From Martinezella dioscoreae (GTDB taxonomy: Bacteria; Pseudomonadota; Alphaproteobacteria; Rhizobiales; Rhizobiaceae), in the NCBI RefSeq assembly GCF_009176305.1, contig NZ_BLAJ01000001.1, forward strand, positions 1,240,001 through 1,304,000: a stretch of DNA of 64,000 bases, given 5' to 3'. Under the pieces are notes generated by a model. It did not search any database. It was not told where the DNA came from and saw nothing but the letters and a program-made list of their open reading frames with translations. Position 1 is the first letter of the stretch; each line of letters opens with the position of its first letter. Below are positions 9,009 to 18,375 of the stretch, piece after piece. A program made the position numbers and the translations under genes.

Positions 9009-10265
9009 TCAAGCGGCCGGACGGATCAGGATGTGCTTCTTCTTGCCGAGAGAGAGCTTGATGACACCATCGGCTGTGACTTCGCCGGTACCAATCACCT
9101 TGCGCTCGTCGCTGATGGCCTGATCGTTGATGCGTACTGCGCCGCCCTGAACATGGCGGCGAGCTTCGCCATTCGAACCGGCAAGACCGGCGCGCACGAT
9201 CAGAGCCAGCAGGCCGATGCCAGCTTCGAGTTCGGAGGAGGGAACATCGATCGACGGAAGGTTTTCGGACAGGCCACCTTCCTCGAAGGTCTTGCGTGCC
9301 GTTTCGGCTGCCTGTTCGGCTGCCGCGCGGCCGTGAAGGATCGCCGTGACTTCGGTCGCGAGGATCTTCTTGACCTCGTTGAGTTCGGAGCCTGCGATGG
9401 CTGAAAGCCGTGCGATTTCATCTATCGGCAACGTCGTGAACAGCTTGAGGAACCGCGGAACATCGGCATCCTCGGTGTTGCGCCAATACTGCCAGAAATC
9501 GTAGACCGGCAGCAGGTCGGCATTCAGCCAGACAGCGCCGGAAGCCGATTTGCCCATCTTGGCACCCGAAGAAGTGGTCAGCAGCGGCGAGGTCAGAGCA
9601 AAAAGCTGCTTCGTCCCCATGCGGTGACCGAGATCGATGCCGTTGACGATATTGCCCCACTGATCCGAGCCACCCATCTGCAGGCGGCAATCATAACGCT
9701 TGGCCAGTTCGACGAAGTCGTAGGCCTGCAGGATCATGTAGTTGAATTCGAGGAACGACAGCGACTGTTCGCGGTCAAGTCTCGTCTTCACGCTGTCGAA
9801 GGACAGCATGCGGTTGACCGAGAAATGACGGCCGACATCGCGCAGGAATTCAAGATAGTTCAGCGAGCGCAGCCATTCGGCATTGTTGATCATCAAGGCT
9901 GCGTTACTCGGCTTGTTGTAGTCGAGGTAGTTCGAGAAGCAGCGCTTGATCGAAGCGATATTGTCTTCGATCATGTCGATGGTCATCAATTTGCGGGCTT
10001 CCTCCTTGAAGGAGGGATCACCGACCATGCCGGTGCCGCCGCCCATCAAGGAGATCGGCCGATGGCCGGTCGCCTGCAGCCAGTGCAGCATCATGATCTG
10101 GGTGAGGTGGCCGACATGCAGGCTCGATGCCGTCGGATCATAGCCGATATAGGCCGTCACGGTTTCCTTGGCGAAGAGGTCGTCGAGGCCGGCTTCATCG
10201 GAAATCTGATGAATGAAGCCGCGCTCTTGCAGGGTTCGCAGGAAATCGGATTTGAACTCAGCCAT
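9009..10265 (-). CDS. tyrS: Tyrosine--tRNA ligase
   Basis: 418-residue class I aminoacyl-tRNA synthetase that charges tRNA-Tyr. The HIGH-type signature appears as LHVGH (about residue 50), the KMSKS loop as AKMGKS (about residue 240), and the tyrosine-binding segments GGSDQWGN and the C-terminal S4-like RNA-binding domain ([15 protein letters not shown]) are all present. Length is normal for the family. I start at the ATG at 10265 ([12 protein letters not shown]); an in-frame start eight codons upstream lacks support. The gene is transcribed away from the caspase-like gene and ends at a clear hairpin terminator. Confidence 0.97.
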   Translation of the reverse strand: MAEFKSDFLRTLQERGFIHQISDEAGLDDLFAKETVTAYIGYDPTASSLHVGHLTQIMMLHWLQATGHRPISLMGGGTGMVGDPSFKEEARKLMTIDMIEDNIASIKRCFSNYLDYNKPSNAALMINNAEWLRSLNYLEFLRDVGRHFSVNRMLSFDSVKTRLDREQSLSFLEFNYMILQAYDFVELAKRYDCRLQMGGSDQWGNIVNGIDLGHRMGTKQLFALTSPLLTTSSGAKMGKSASGAVWLNADLLPVYDFWQYWRNTEDADVPRFLKLFTTLPIDEIARLSAIAGSELNEVKKILATEVTAILHGRAAAEQAAETARKTFEEGGLSENLPSIDVPSSELEAGIGLLALIVRAGLAGSNGEARRHVQGGAVRINDQAISDERKVIGTGEVTADGVIKLSLGKKKHILIRPAA

Positions 10266-10549
10266 GATCTTGGTCTCTCGATGCCGCAACTCTGGAAGGC
10301 GCGGCGAAGTCGCTATTGTTTGATGTCGCGGGGCGCGTTTATCACCGATTTACCGGCGCGTCACCATTTTGGTGGGGAGGACGACAAGTTTCGGCGCCAG
10401 CGGGATGTGTAAACGAGCGTTTCTGAACGTCAATAGATCGTAACATCGCCGCGAAGCCGCCGGGAATAAGTCGCGCATTCGCCCGAATCAAATCCTAATG
10501 ATTTCCTGTTGATCCCGTACGCACCTCATGTTTCGTGAAAGAAACCGGT

Positions 10550-13024
10550 ATGTCGCCTCTGCTTTCGAAGATGGGATTGTCATCCAAAAAGACGATCTGG
10601 GCTTTTTTTGCCATGATGTTGGTTTTGGCCGGTATCGCTGCTGCGAATCCGGCCGAAGCTCAAGGTTCCCCTGAAAAGAGAATAGCGCTTGTCGTGGGTA
10701 ACGCCGCCTACACGGTGGGTGCGCTTCCGACGCCGGCCAATGATGCCGGCCTGATCGCGCAGACGCTGCAGGCTGCGGGCTTCGATGTGATCGGCGCGCG
10801 CGACCTCGACCAGAACGGGTTGCGCGACGCGATGCGCGACTTTCTGACGAAAGCCAACGCGTCAGGTCCCAATACCGTCGTCTTCGTCTATCTGGCGGGC
10901 TATGGTGTGCAATATCAGGGCGACAATTATTTCGTGCCTGTCGATGCACAGATCGCCAATGCCACGGATGTCCCCGTCCAGGCAGTCCGCGTGAGCGACT
11001 TCACCAAATCGCTGTCCGCCATTAACAATCGTGGCAGCATCGTCGTGCTGGATGGGGCGAGGGCCAATCCGTTTGTGCAGTCCAATCAGCCGCTGGCCGG
11101 CGGTCTGGCGCTGGTCGATCCCGACGTCAACCAGCTGATTGCCTTCAATGCGGCGCCTGGCACGGTCGCACCGCAGGAGGCCGGTCCGTATGGTTCCTAT
11201 GCGCATGCGCTGGCGGAGATGATCCGTGTTGGCGGCCTTTCGCTTGATGACGTCTTCGATCGCACACGGTTGCGGGTCGGCGACTTGACCAAGGGCGCCG
11301 AGATTTCCTGGGACGCCTCCAAGTTCAAGAACGCCTTTACTTTCTTCGATCGCGGTCCGAATGCACCGGCTGCTGTGGTGTCGAGCACCGAGGATGTGGC
11401 AAACCGGACGAAGCCCATTCGCGATTTCGACGAGCGTGATGCCTATTTCGCCGCGCTCGATCGCGACACGCTGCAGGGCTATGAGGATTTTCTGGCCGCC
11501 TATCCGAACGACTCCATGGCAAGGCGTGTCCGAGCCATTGTCGCCGCCCGCCGCGAGGCTATCACCTGGCGCGAGACCTGGATTGCCGATACGCCTGAGG
11601 CCTATTGGTCTTATCTGAGGCGTTATCCGCGCGGTCCCCATGTGTGGGATGCCCGCCGCCGTCTCGAGCATTTCGAGGCAGCCCTTGAGCCGCCGCCATC
11701 CTTCACCGTCATCGAGTATGATGTGCCGCCACCGCCACCGCCGGAAGTGGTCTATGTCGACCGTCCCGTGCTTTATTTTGATGATGCCGATTTCGGTTAT
11801 GCCCCGCCGCCGCCCGTCGTTTTCCTTGCGCCACCGCCGCCGGATTTCGTCGTGCTGCCGCCGCCGCCGCCCGCGGTCGATCTCTACGTGTTGCCGGCGC
11901 CGGTCTTCGTTCCGGTCCCTGCATGGGTCGAGCCGCCACGCGATATCGCGCCGCCGGAAAACAACATCATCTTCAACAACATCCACAATACGGTCGTGAA
12001 CAATACGACGGTCATCAACAACAATACCACCGTTAACGAGAATGGTGCGGCACCTGCCACATCGGGGCTGACGACGGGACAGAAACTCGCCGGTGCGGCT
12101 GTCATCGCCGGAGCAGGGGCTGCAGCACTGCATGTTGCTTTGCCGCCATCGGTACAGAAGAAGGCGGCAGTTCTGCAAAAGCAGAATCCTGCCGCGGCTG
12201 CCAAGACGGTGCCTGGAGCCGCTCCGGCGGTCACGCCTTCAGCCCAGCCACAAGGCGGAAATGCTGCTGCCCATGTGCTTCCCGGCGCCAATGGCCAGCC
12301 CCTGCCGGCTGGTGGCAAGCTGCCTGTCAATCCGGGAGCCGCTCAGACGAAGCCGGGGCAATCGCCACAAGCTACGCCGAATGCGGTGCATAATCCGGCT
12401 GTTGCGACTCAACCTGCCCAGCAAGGCACAAATGCCAATGCGCACGCGCTTCCCGGCGCGAATGGTCAGCCTTTGCCAGCCACGGGCAAGCCAGCCAACC
12501 CTGGCGCGGCTCAGACGAAACAGGCTCAACAGCCTCAGACCACGCCGAACGCCAAAGCCCATGCGCTTCCCGGCGCGAAGGGACAACCGCTGCCGGCGGT
12601 TGGCAATGCACCTACCGTGAAGGGGCAAAACCAGATTGCCAAGACCCCGGCACCCCAAGCAGCGCCGAGCGGCAAACCAAATCCGGTTGCCGCTGTACCG
12701 AAGCCCAATGCGCATGCCCCAGCAGCGCCGGCCGTCGCCGCCAGAACGCCGGCGAAGCCCAAGGCGGTCCCCAGCAACCAAGCTCGGGTCAACAGTCAGC
12801 CTCATGTCGCTGCCGCCCCGCCCCGGCAAGCCAATCCGGCTCCTGCACAGCCCAAACCCGCGCCCCATGTGGTGGCACAGGCACCCAAGCCACAGGCTCA
12901 ACCGAAGCCGCAACCGCAGCCGAAGGTCGTGCAGCAGCAGGTGAAGAGACCACCTCCGCCTCCGCCGCAGAAGCCTCCGGAAAAGAAGAAGTGCGGCGCA
13001 CCCGGCCTGCCGGCATGTCACTGA
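10550..13024 (+). CDS. Exported caspase-fold protein with substituted catalytic dyad
   Basis: 824 residues. A signal peptide (about 12-38, cleaved after NPAEA) is followed by a peptidase C14 caspase domain: RIALVVGNAAY, NDAGLIAQTL, GFDVIGARDLD. The catalytic positions are altered: the usual AGHGVQ is AGYGVQ (His to Tyr, residue 118) and the usual LDACR is LDGAR (Cys to Ala, residue 170), so it should have no protease activity. Then come two similar helical units (GYEDFLAAYPND and AYWSYLRRYPRG), proline-rich blocks, an asparagine-rich stretch, a short hydrophobic segment (about 503-520), three HALPGANGQPLP-type repeats and a Pro/Lys tail ending CGAPGLPACH. The ATG at 10550 is chosen over a GTG five codons earlier. 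Role unknown; perhaps an envelope scaffold. Confidence 0.85.
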   Translation: MSPLLSKMGLSSKKTIWAFFAMMLVLAGIAAANPAEAQGSPEKRIALVVGNAAYTVGALPTPANDAGLIAQTLQAAGFDVIGARDLDQNGLRDAMRDFLTKANASGPNTVVFVYLAGYGVQYQGDNYFVPVDAQIANATDVPVQAVRVSDFTKSLSAINNRGSIVVLDGARANPFVQSNQPLAGGLALVDPDVNQLIAFNAAPGTVAPQEAGPYGSYAHALAEMIRVGGLSLDDVFDRTRLRVGDLTKGAEISWDASKFKNAFTFFDRGPNAPAAVVSSTEDVANRTKPIRDFDERDAYFAALDRDTLQGYEDFLAAYPNDSMARRVRAIVAARREAITWRETWIADTPEAYWSYLRRYPRGPHVWDARRRLEHFEAALEPPPSFTVIEYDVPPPPPPEVVYVDRPVLYFDDADFGYAPPPPVVFLAPPPPDFVVLPPPPPAVDLYVLPAPVFVPVPAWVEPPRDIAPPENNIIFNNIHNTVVNNTTVINNNTTVNENGAAPATSGLTTGQKLAGAAVIAGAGAAALHVALPPSVQKKAAVLQKQNPAAAAKTVPGAAPAVTPSAQPQGGNAAAHVLPGANGQPLPAGGKLPVNPGAAQTKPGQSPQATPNAVHNPAVATQPAQQGTNANAHALPGANGQPLPATGKPANPGAAQTKQAQQPQTTPNAKAHALPGAKGQPLPAVGNAPTVKGQNQIAKTPAPQAAPSGKPNPVAAVPKPNAHAPAAPAVAARTPAKPKAVPSNQARVNSQPHVAAAPPRQANPAPAQPKPAPHVVAQAPKPQAQPKPQPQPKVVQQQVKRPPPPPPQKPPEKKKCGAPGLPACH

Positions 13025-13203
13025 CCGATAATACCAAGCGGTAATCTGGAGGCCCGCTTCGGCAGGCCTTCGCATTCAATATCGTCGCTTGATCGGCTTG
13101 TTGAAATCAGGCCGAGCGGTTAGCACTGAGCCGCCGGTTGTCAATCGACGCTGGCATGCACGTTATGGCAGGCTGCAGATCCATCACGAAAACAGGCAGG
13201 CAG

Positions 13204-13723
13204 ATGAGTGACACCATCATACTCGAAACCCCGCGCCTCGTTCTGACGATGTGGGACAAGGGGGATGCCGAAGTGATTCGGCAATTGCATTCGACCATCG
13301 AGACCACGCGCTATCTCTCGGGTGCGGCGCCTTGGACGCTGGAAAAGGCCGAGGAACGGCTGAAAAGCTGGTTCGATGAACAAGCGCGAGATAGATGGCA
13401 CGACCAAATACAAGATGCTGCGGCGTGAAGACGGCCGCTTTATTGGCCGCGCCGGCTTTTCGCGCTTCCAGGAGAGAGGGCGAGGCGAGTTCGAACTCGG
13501 CTATTCGCTTCGGCAGGACGCGTGGGGCAATGGCTATGCCACCGAAATCGCCGGCGCACTCGCGCAGTGGTTTTTCCGCCGCGGCTTTGCCGATCGGTTC
13601 ATCGCATTCACACATCCCGAAAACGTTGCTTCGCAGCGAGTTCTCCAGAAAATCGGCATGCAGTACGAAGCGCCGATCGTTGTCAGCGGCACTCCAGGCC
13701 TTTGTTTCAGGATGTCACACTAG
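13204..13723 (+). pseudogene. GNAT family N-acetyltransferase, broken by a frameshift
   Basis: An N-terminal part starts at ATG 13204 (MSDTIILETPRLVLTMW) and runs to about 13392; the rest of the same domain continues in the next frame from about 13394 to the stop at 13723. Joined, the protein reads through the RimJ/RimL-type GNAT motifs: LETPRLVL, FIGRAGFSRF, ELGYSLRQDAWGNGYATE (acetyl-CoA loop) and NVASQRVLQKIGM. Removing one A near 13393 (GATAGATGG to GATGATGG) restores QARDDGTTKYK, the expected junction. Either a recent inactivating insertion or a sequencing error. The stop codon TAG forms the first bases of the RIME-like repeat that follows. Confidence 0.85.
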
Positions 13724-13829
13724 GAGCAGTTCCGGCAAAAAATGCGCGGCGGATTTTCGACCGGAATGCGTAAAAGAGCGAAATTGAGCGCTTCCGTGTT
13801 TCAAAAAACGCGGAAACGCTCTGAGAGGG
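13721..13829 (+). repeat. RIME-like intergenic repeat, copy 1
   Basis: The stretch from TAGGAGCAGTTCCGG through CCGGAATGCG to a second hairpin, GAGCGCTTCCGTGTTT...AAACGCGGAAACGCTC, has the two-part palindromic design of the rhizobial RIME1 family. The second half is an inverted repeat with short imperfections. It fills the space between the convergent acetyltransferase and hydrolase genes and can also act as a transcription terminator. The family assignment is from memory of the consensus; the palindromes are seen directly. Confidence 0.75.
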
Positions 13830-13834
13830 GCTTC

Positions 13835-14512
13835 TTAGCGGATGCGCTTGGCGGCCGGTTCCGGCACCAGTTCGCCATTCAGGCGACGATCGAGATAGTC
13901 CTCGCATTCGCCGAGCAGCGTTTCGACCTGGCCGTTGAAGAAGTGGTTGGCGCCCGGCACGACCTTGTGCGTGATCAGGATGCCCTTCTGTGTCTTCAGC
14001 TTCTCGACGAGGCCGTTGACGTCCTTTTCCGGGGCAACCTTGTCCGCATCGCCGTTGATGATCAGGCCGGACGACGGGCAGGGTGCGAGGAAGGAGAAAT
14101 CGTAGATATTCGGCTGCGGCGCGATCGACATGAAACCTTCTATCTCGGGGCGACGCATCAGCAACTGCATGCCGATCCACGCACCGAATGAGTAACCGGC
14201 AACCCAACAGCTCTTCGAATCGGGATGGAGGCTCTGTACCCAGTCGAGTGCAGAGGCAGCATCGGAAAGCTCGCCGGCGCCGTGGTCAAATTCGCCCTGG
14301 CTGCGGCCGATGCCGCGGAAATTGAAGCGGAGCGTGGTGAAGCCGCGCTTCTGGAACATATAGAAGAGCTGGTAGACCACCTGATTGTTCATCGTGCCGC
14401 CGAACTGCGGATGGGGATGAAGGATAATCGCGATCGGGGCGCTCTTTTCCTTGGAGGGCTGATAGCGGCCTTCAAGGCGACCAGCGGGGCCGTTGAAAAT
14501 TACTTCGGGCAT
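13835..14512 (-). CDS. Alpha/beta hydrolase
   Basis: 225-residue cytoplasmic hydrolase. Oxyanion region LHPHPQFGGTMNN, the strand FTTLRFNFRGIGRS, nucleophile elbow GYSFGAW (Ser), a late aspartate in INGDADKV and the catalytic histidine in PGANHFF make a full Ser-Asp-His triad. It belongs to the group of small alpha/beta hydrolases sometimes labelled YfhR or dienelactone-hydrolase related; substrate unknown. ATG at 14512 (MPEVIFNGPAGR) with GGAG upstream is preferred over an earlier start that adds a basic 17-residue extension. Confidence 0.88.
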   Translation of the reverse strand: MPEVIFNGPAGRLEGRYQPSKEKSAPIAIILHPHPQFGGTMNNQVVYQLFYMFQKRGFTTLRFNFRGIGRSQGEFDHGAGELSDAASALDWVQSLHPDSKSCWVAGYSFGAWIGMQLLMRRPEIEGFMSIAPQPNIYDFSFLAPCPSSGLIINGDADKVAPEKDVNGLVEKLKTQKGILITHKVVPGANHFFNGQVETLLGECEDYLDRRLNGELVPEPAAKRIR

Positions 14513-14745
14513 CGATACTCCGGCTCTTCTTTTTCTGCGTTCAAACCTTACGGCACGCAGCAAGTTGACTTGACGAATGCGCTCATCTTTTCTAGAACGC
14601 AGTTTAGAACAATTCGAAACTTGATGCGGTGGTCCGCGCGTTGTTTGCGCAACGGTTTGTGGAACGTGTCATAAGGCATGCCCGGCTGAAATTTCAAGGA
14701 AAATGAACCGGGCGCAGCAAAGCGAAGTCGCGCAGGAAGAAGATT

Positions 14746-15912
14746 ATGGCGGCAACACGCCTCTATCTCGACTGGAATGCTACCGCACCGCTCCATCCGG
14801 CGGCGCGCGATGCGATGTTGCGTGCGATGGATATTCAAGGCAACCCCAATTCCGTTCACGGTGAAGGTAGGGCAGCTCGTGCAGCTGTCGAGACTGCACG
14901 TCGCCAGGTTGCAAGATTGACCGGCGCCGAATCCGCCCATGTCGTTTTTACGAGCGGCGCCACCGAGGCGGCCAATATGGTGCTGACGCCGGAATTCCGC
15001 ATGGGGCGCACGCCGCTTCTCGTCAGCCATCTCTATATATCGGCCGTCGAGCATCCGGCCGTGCGCGAAGGTGGGCGATTTGCCAGGGATAATGTCAGCG
15101 AAATACCGGTAACGTCGGACGGTACGGTCGATCTTTTCGCGCTGGAGGCCATGCTCGCTGCCCACGACAAGGCCAGCGGCTTGCCGATGGTTGCCATCAT
15201 GATCGCGAATAACGAGACCGGGATTCTCCAGCCTGTCGGCGAAGCGGCCAAGCTCGTTCAGGCCGCGGGCGGCCTCTTCGTGGTGGATGCTGTCCAGGCA
15301 GCCGGCCGGGTGCCGCTCGATATCAATGCGATCGGCGCGGATTTCCTGATCGTCTCCTCGCACAAGATCGGCGGCCCCAAGGGTGCCGGCGCGCTCGTCT
15401 CTCGCGGCGAGGTGCTGATGCCGAAGCCGTTGATCCATGGCGGCGGACAGGAAAAGGGCCATCGCTCGGGTACGGAAAACACGCTTGCCATCATCGGCTT
15501 CGGTGCCGCTGCCGAGGCTGCTGCTGCAGACTTCGAGGTTCGCAATGCCGCGATCGGTTCCTTGCGCAACCGGCTGGAAGCGGGCATGGAACTGGCGGCA
15601 CCCGATGTCATCATTCATGGCAAAGGCGGTGCGCGCGTTCCGAACACCAGCTTCTTCACACTGCCCGGACTGAAATCCGAAACCGGCCAGATCGCCTTCG
15701 ACCTCGAAGGTGTGGCGATTTCTGCCGGGTCCGCTTGTTCGTCCGGCAAGGTCGGAGAGAGCCATGTGCTCGTGGCGATGGGATGCGATCCCAGGCTCGG
15801 CGCGCTCCGTATTTCGCTGGGTCCGACCACGACCGAAGCGGATATCGATCGCGCTATCGCCGCGTTTGCCCGCATCGCGGGAAGGCGGAAGCTGGCGGGT
15901 GCGGCGGCCTAA
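14746..15912 (+). CDS. Cysteine desulfurase, NifS/IscS type
   Basis: 388-residue PLP-dependent class V aminotransferase-fold enzyme that removes sulfur from L-cysteine as a persulfide. Seen: [12 protein letters not shown] at the N-terminus, [11 protein letters not shown], the PLP lysine in [10 protein letters not shown] and the mobile active-site cysteine in [16 protein letters not shown]. The cysteine loop is the long IscS/NifS kind, different from the SufS further down the operon. It stands first in the SUF cluster, about 146 bp before sufB, and a Shine-Dalgarno AGGAAG precedes the ATG. It could supply sulfur to SUF or to other pathways such as tRNA thiolation. Confidence 0.92.
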   Translation: MAATRLYLDWNATAPLHPAARDAMLRAMDIQGNPNSVHGEGRAARAAVETARRQVARLTGAESAHVVFTSGATEAANMVLTPEFRMGRTPLLVSHLYISAVEHPAVREGGRFARDNVSEIPVTSDGTVDLFALEAMLAAHDKASGLPMVAIMIANNETGILQPVGEAAKLVQAAGGLFVVDAVQAAGRVPLDINAIGADFLIVSSHKIGGPKGAGALVSRGEVLMPKPLIHGGGQEKGHRSGTENTLAIIGFGAAAEAAAADFEVRNAAIGSLRNRLEAGMELAAPDVIIHGKGGARVPNTSFFTLPGLKSETGQIAFDLEGVAISAGSACSSGKVGESHVLVAMGCDPRLGALRISLGPTTTEADIDRAIAAFARIAGRRKLAGAAA

Positions 15913-15925
15913 CGGCCACAATTTT

Positions 15926-16042
15926 GCGGAAACCGAAATTTCCGCTTGCCAAGCGGGGTGAAAAGTCCCTTTTGGCCGACTACATAGAGGGCAGACATAA
16001 GTCTGCCGCAACGTTGACAAGCTGCCGGACCTTGGATCCGGC
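15926..16042 (+). promoter_or_regulatory. Leader before sufB with several short hairpins
   Basis: The space between the desulfurase gene and sufB holds three small perfect inverted repeats: GCGGAAA-ccgaaa-TTTCCGC (15926-15945), GCAGAC-ataa-GTCTGC (15991-16006) and GCCGGA-ccttgga-TCCGGC (16024-16042), the last ending 16 bp before the sufB ATG. No U tract follows any of them. They may be processing or stability elements, or part of a separate sufB promoter region. In rhizobia sufB transcription is known to respond to iron through RirA; I could not identify a convincing binding site. Confidence 0.4.
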
Positions 16043-16058
16043 GAGATTGGAGAACGAA

Positions 16059-17528
16059 ATGCCTGCAGTCCAGGAAACGGTCGATCAGGTTCGCCAGATC
16101 GACGTGGACCAGTATAAGTATGGTTTCGAGACCACGATCGAGGTGGAAAAGGCTCCCAAGGGTCTTTCCGAGGATATTATCCGCTTCATCTCCGCCAAGA
16201 AGCAGGAGCCGGATTGGATGCTCGAATGGCGCCTCGAGGCTTATCGCCGCTGGTTGACGCTTGAAGAACCCAAATGGGCGCGCGTCGACTACCCGAAGAT
16301 CGACTTCAACGACATTCATTATTATGCCGCCCCGAAGAAATTCGCCGGTCCGAAGTCGCTCGATGATGTCGACCCGGAACTGTTGAAGACCTATGAGAAG
16401 CTCGGCATTCCGCTGCGCGAGCAGGAGATCCTTGCCGGCGTGGAGAAGTCGAAGATTGCCGTTGACGCGGTGTTCGATTCCGTCTCGGTCGTCACCACCT
16501 TCAAGGAAGAGCTGAAGAAGGCCGGCGTGATCTTCATGTCGATTTCGGAAGCTATCCGAGAGCATCCGGATCTGGTGCGCAAGTACCTTGGCTCCGTCGT
16601 GCCGACCTCGGACAATTTCTATGCGACGTTGAATTCCGCGGTCTTTACTGACGGCTCGTTCGTCTTCGTGCCGAAGGGCGTTCGTTGCCCGATGGAACTG
16701 TCGACCTACTTCCGCATCAACGAGAAGAACACCGGCCAGTTCGAGCGCACGCTGATCATCGCCGAAGAGGGAGCCTATGTCTCCTATCTCGAAGGCTGCA
16801 CGGCGCCGCAGCGCGATGAAAACCAGCTGCACGCTGCCGTCGTCGAACTGGTTGCGCTCGATGACGCTGAAATCAAATATTCGACGGTGCAGAACTGGTA
16901 TCCGGGCGACAAGCACGGCAAGGGCGGCATCTACAATTTCGTCACCAAGCGTGGAGATTGCCGCGGCCATCGCTCCAAGATCTCCTGGACGCAGGTCGAA
17001 ACCGGCTCCGCGATCACCTGGAAATATCCGTCCTGCATCCTGCGCGGCGACGACAGCCGTGGCGAGTTCTATTCGATCGCTGTTTCGAACGGCCATCAGC
17101 AGGTCGACAGCGGCACCAAGATGATCCATCTCGGCAAGAACACGTCGAGCCGCATCATCTCGAAGGGTATTGCCGCCGGCGTCTCGCAGAACACCTATCG
17201 CGGCCAGGTCTCGGCGCATCGCCGCGCGACCAATGCCCGCAACTTCACGCAGTGCGACTCGCTGCTGATCGGCGACAAGTGCGGCGCGCACACTGTGCCC
17301 TACATCGAGGCGAAGAACTCGTCCGCGCAGTTCGAACATGAAGCCACAACCTCGAAGATTTCCGAAGATCAGCTGTTCTACTGCCTGCAGCGCGGCATTC
17401 CCGAGGAAGCGGCGATCGCACTGATCGTCAACGGCTTCGTCAAGGAAGTGCTGCAGGAGCTGCCGATGGAATTCGCCGTCGAAGCGCAGAAGCTGATCGG
17501 CATTTCGCTTGAGGGCAGCGTCGGCTGA
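16059..17528 (+). CDS. sufB: Fe-S cluster assembly protein SufB
   Basis: 489 residues, the normal length. SufB is the scaffold of the SufBC2D complex on which Fe-S clusters are built. The conserved core is visible: QPDW-like EPDWMLEWR near the N-terminus, [38 protein letters not shown], the long beta-helix and [13 protein letters not shown], with the conserved C-terminal [16 protein letters not shown]. The ATG at 16059 directly follows GGAGAACGAA. It is followed 69 bp later by sufC. Confidence 0.97.
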   Translation: MPAVQETVDQVRQIDVDQYKYGFETTIEVEKAPKGLSEDIIRFISAKKQEPDWMLEWRLEAYRRWLTLEEPKWARVDYPKIDFNDIHYYAAPKKFAGPKSLDDVDPELLKTYEKLGIPLREQEILAGVEKSKIAVDAVFDSVSVVTTFKEELKKAGVIFMSISEAIREHPDLVRKYLGSVVPTSDNFYATLNSAVFTDGSFVFVPKGVRCPMELSTYFRINEKNTGQFERTLIIAEEGAYVSYLEGCTAPQRDENQLHAAVVELVALDDAEIKYSTVQNWYPGDKHGKGGIYNFVTKRGDCRGHRSKISWTQVETGSAITWKYPSCILRGDDSRGEFYSIAVSNGHQQVDSGTKMIHLGKNTSSRIISKGIAAGVSQNTYRGQVSAHRRATNARNFTQCDSLLIGDKCGAHTVPYIEAKNSSAQFEHEATTSKISEDQLFYCLQRGIPEEAAIALIVNGFVKEVLQELPMEFAVEAQKLIGISLEGSVG

Positions 17529-17597
17529 CGTCTACGAACCAGAATTAGCTTTGGCGCGCTGCGCGCCGCACCTTCATTCCTGCGATAGGATACTCAA

Positions 17598-18353
17598 ATG
17601 CTTGAAATCAAGAACCTGCACGCCCGTATCGCCGAAGACGGCACCGAGATCATCCGTGGCCTGAACCTGACCGTGAAGGCCGGTGAAGTTGCCGCCATCA
17701 TGGGCCCGAACGGCTCCGGCAAGTCGACTCTCTCCTATATCCTCGCCGGCCGTGAGGACTATGAAGTCACCGAGGGTGACATCCTTTATAACGGCGAGAG
17801 CATTCTGGAACTCGACGCCGCCGAGCGTGCCGCCAAGGGCATCTTCCTGGCATTCCAGTATCCGGTCGAAATTCCCGGCGTTGCCACCATGCAGTTCCTC
17901 AAGGTTGCCCTGAACGAACAGCGCAAGGCACGCGGCGAAGACGAGCTGACGACGCCGGATTTCCTGCGCCGCGTCAAGGATGCTGCCGCCAAGCTGCAGA
18001 TCAACATGGACATGCTGAAGCGGCCGCTGAACGTCGGCTTTTCCGGCGGTGAAAAGAAGCGCGCCGAAATCCTGCAGATGGCGCTCTTGGAGCCGCAGCT
18101 TTGCGTGCTCGACGAAACCGATTCCGGCCTCGACATCGACGCACTGAAGATCGTCGCCGACGGCGTCAATGCACTGCGCTCTCCCGACCGCGCCGTGATC
18201 GTCATCACCCACTACCAGCGCCTGCTCGACTATATCGTTCCGGACACCGTTCACGTCCTCTACAAGGGCCAGGTGATCAAGTCCGGCGACAAGACGCTGG
18301 CGCATGAGCTGGAAGCCAACGGCTACGCCGACATCATCGGAGCTGCAGCCTGA
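17598..18353 (+). CDS. sufC: Fe-S cluster assembly ATPase SufC
   Basis: 251-residue ABC-type ATPase that drives conformational change in the SufBC2D scaffold. Walker A GPNGSGKST (about 36-44), ABC signature FSGGEKKRAE, Walker B CVLDETDSGLD and the switch histidine in VITHYQRLLDY are all intact. It has no membrane partner; the neighbours sufB and sufD are its partners. Only 22 bp separate its stop from the sufD start, so the genes are co-transcribed. Confidence 0.97.
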   Translation: MLEIKNLHARIAEDGTEIIRGLNLTVKAGEVAAIMGPNGSGKSTLSYILAGREDYEVTEGDILYNGESILELDAAERAAKGIFLAFQYPVEIPGVATMQFLKVALNEQRKARGEDELTTPDFLRRVKDAAAKLQINMDMLKRPLNVGFSGGEKKRAEILQMALLEPQLCVLDETDSGLDIDALKIVADGVNALRSPDRAVIVITHYQRLLDYIVPDTVHVLYKGQVIKSGDKTLAHELEANGYADIIGAAA

Positions 18354-18375
18354 TCGAGGCGGAAAGGACACGTCG

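Noticed and set aside
10266..10549. T-box or other riboswitch before tyrS
   Set aside because: The tyrS leader shows no conserved T-box sequence, and T-boxes are not expected in alphaproteobacteria.
14548..16020. A 490-codon minus-strand frame over the cysteine desulfurase gene
   Set aside because: Antisense shadow with no recognisable domain.
15913..16058. RirA iron-responsive operator before sufB
   Set aside because: I looked for the motif because rhizobial suf genes are known to be controlled by RirA, but could not match one with confidence.
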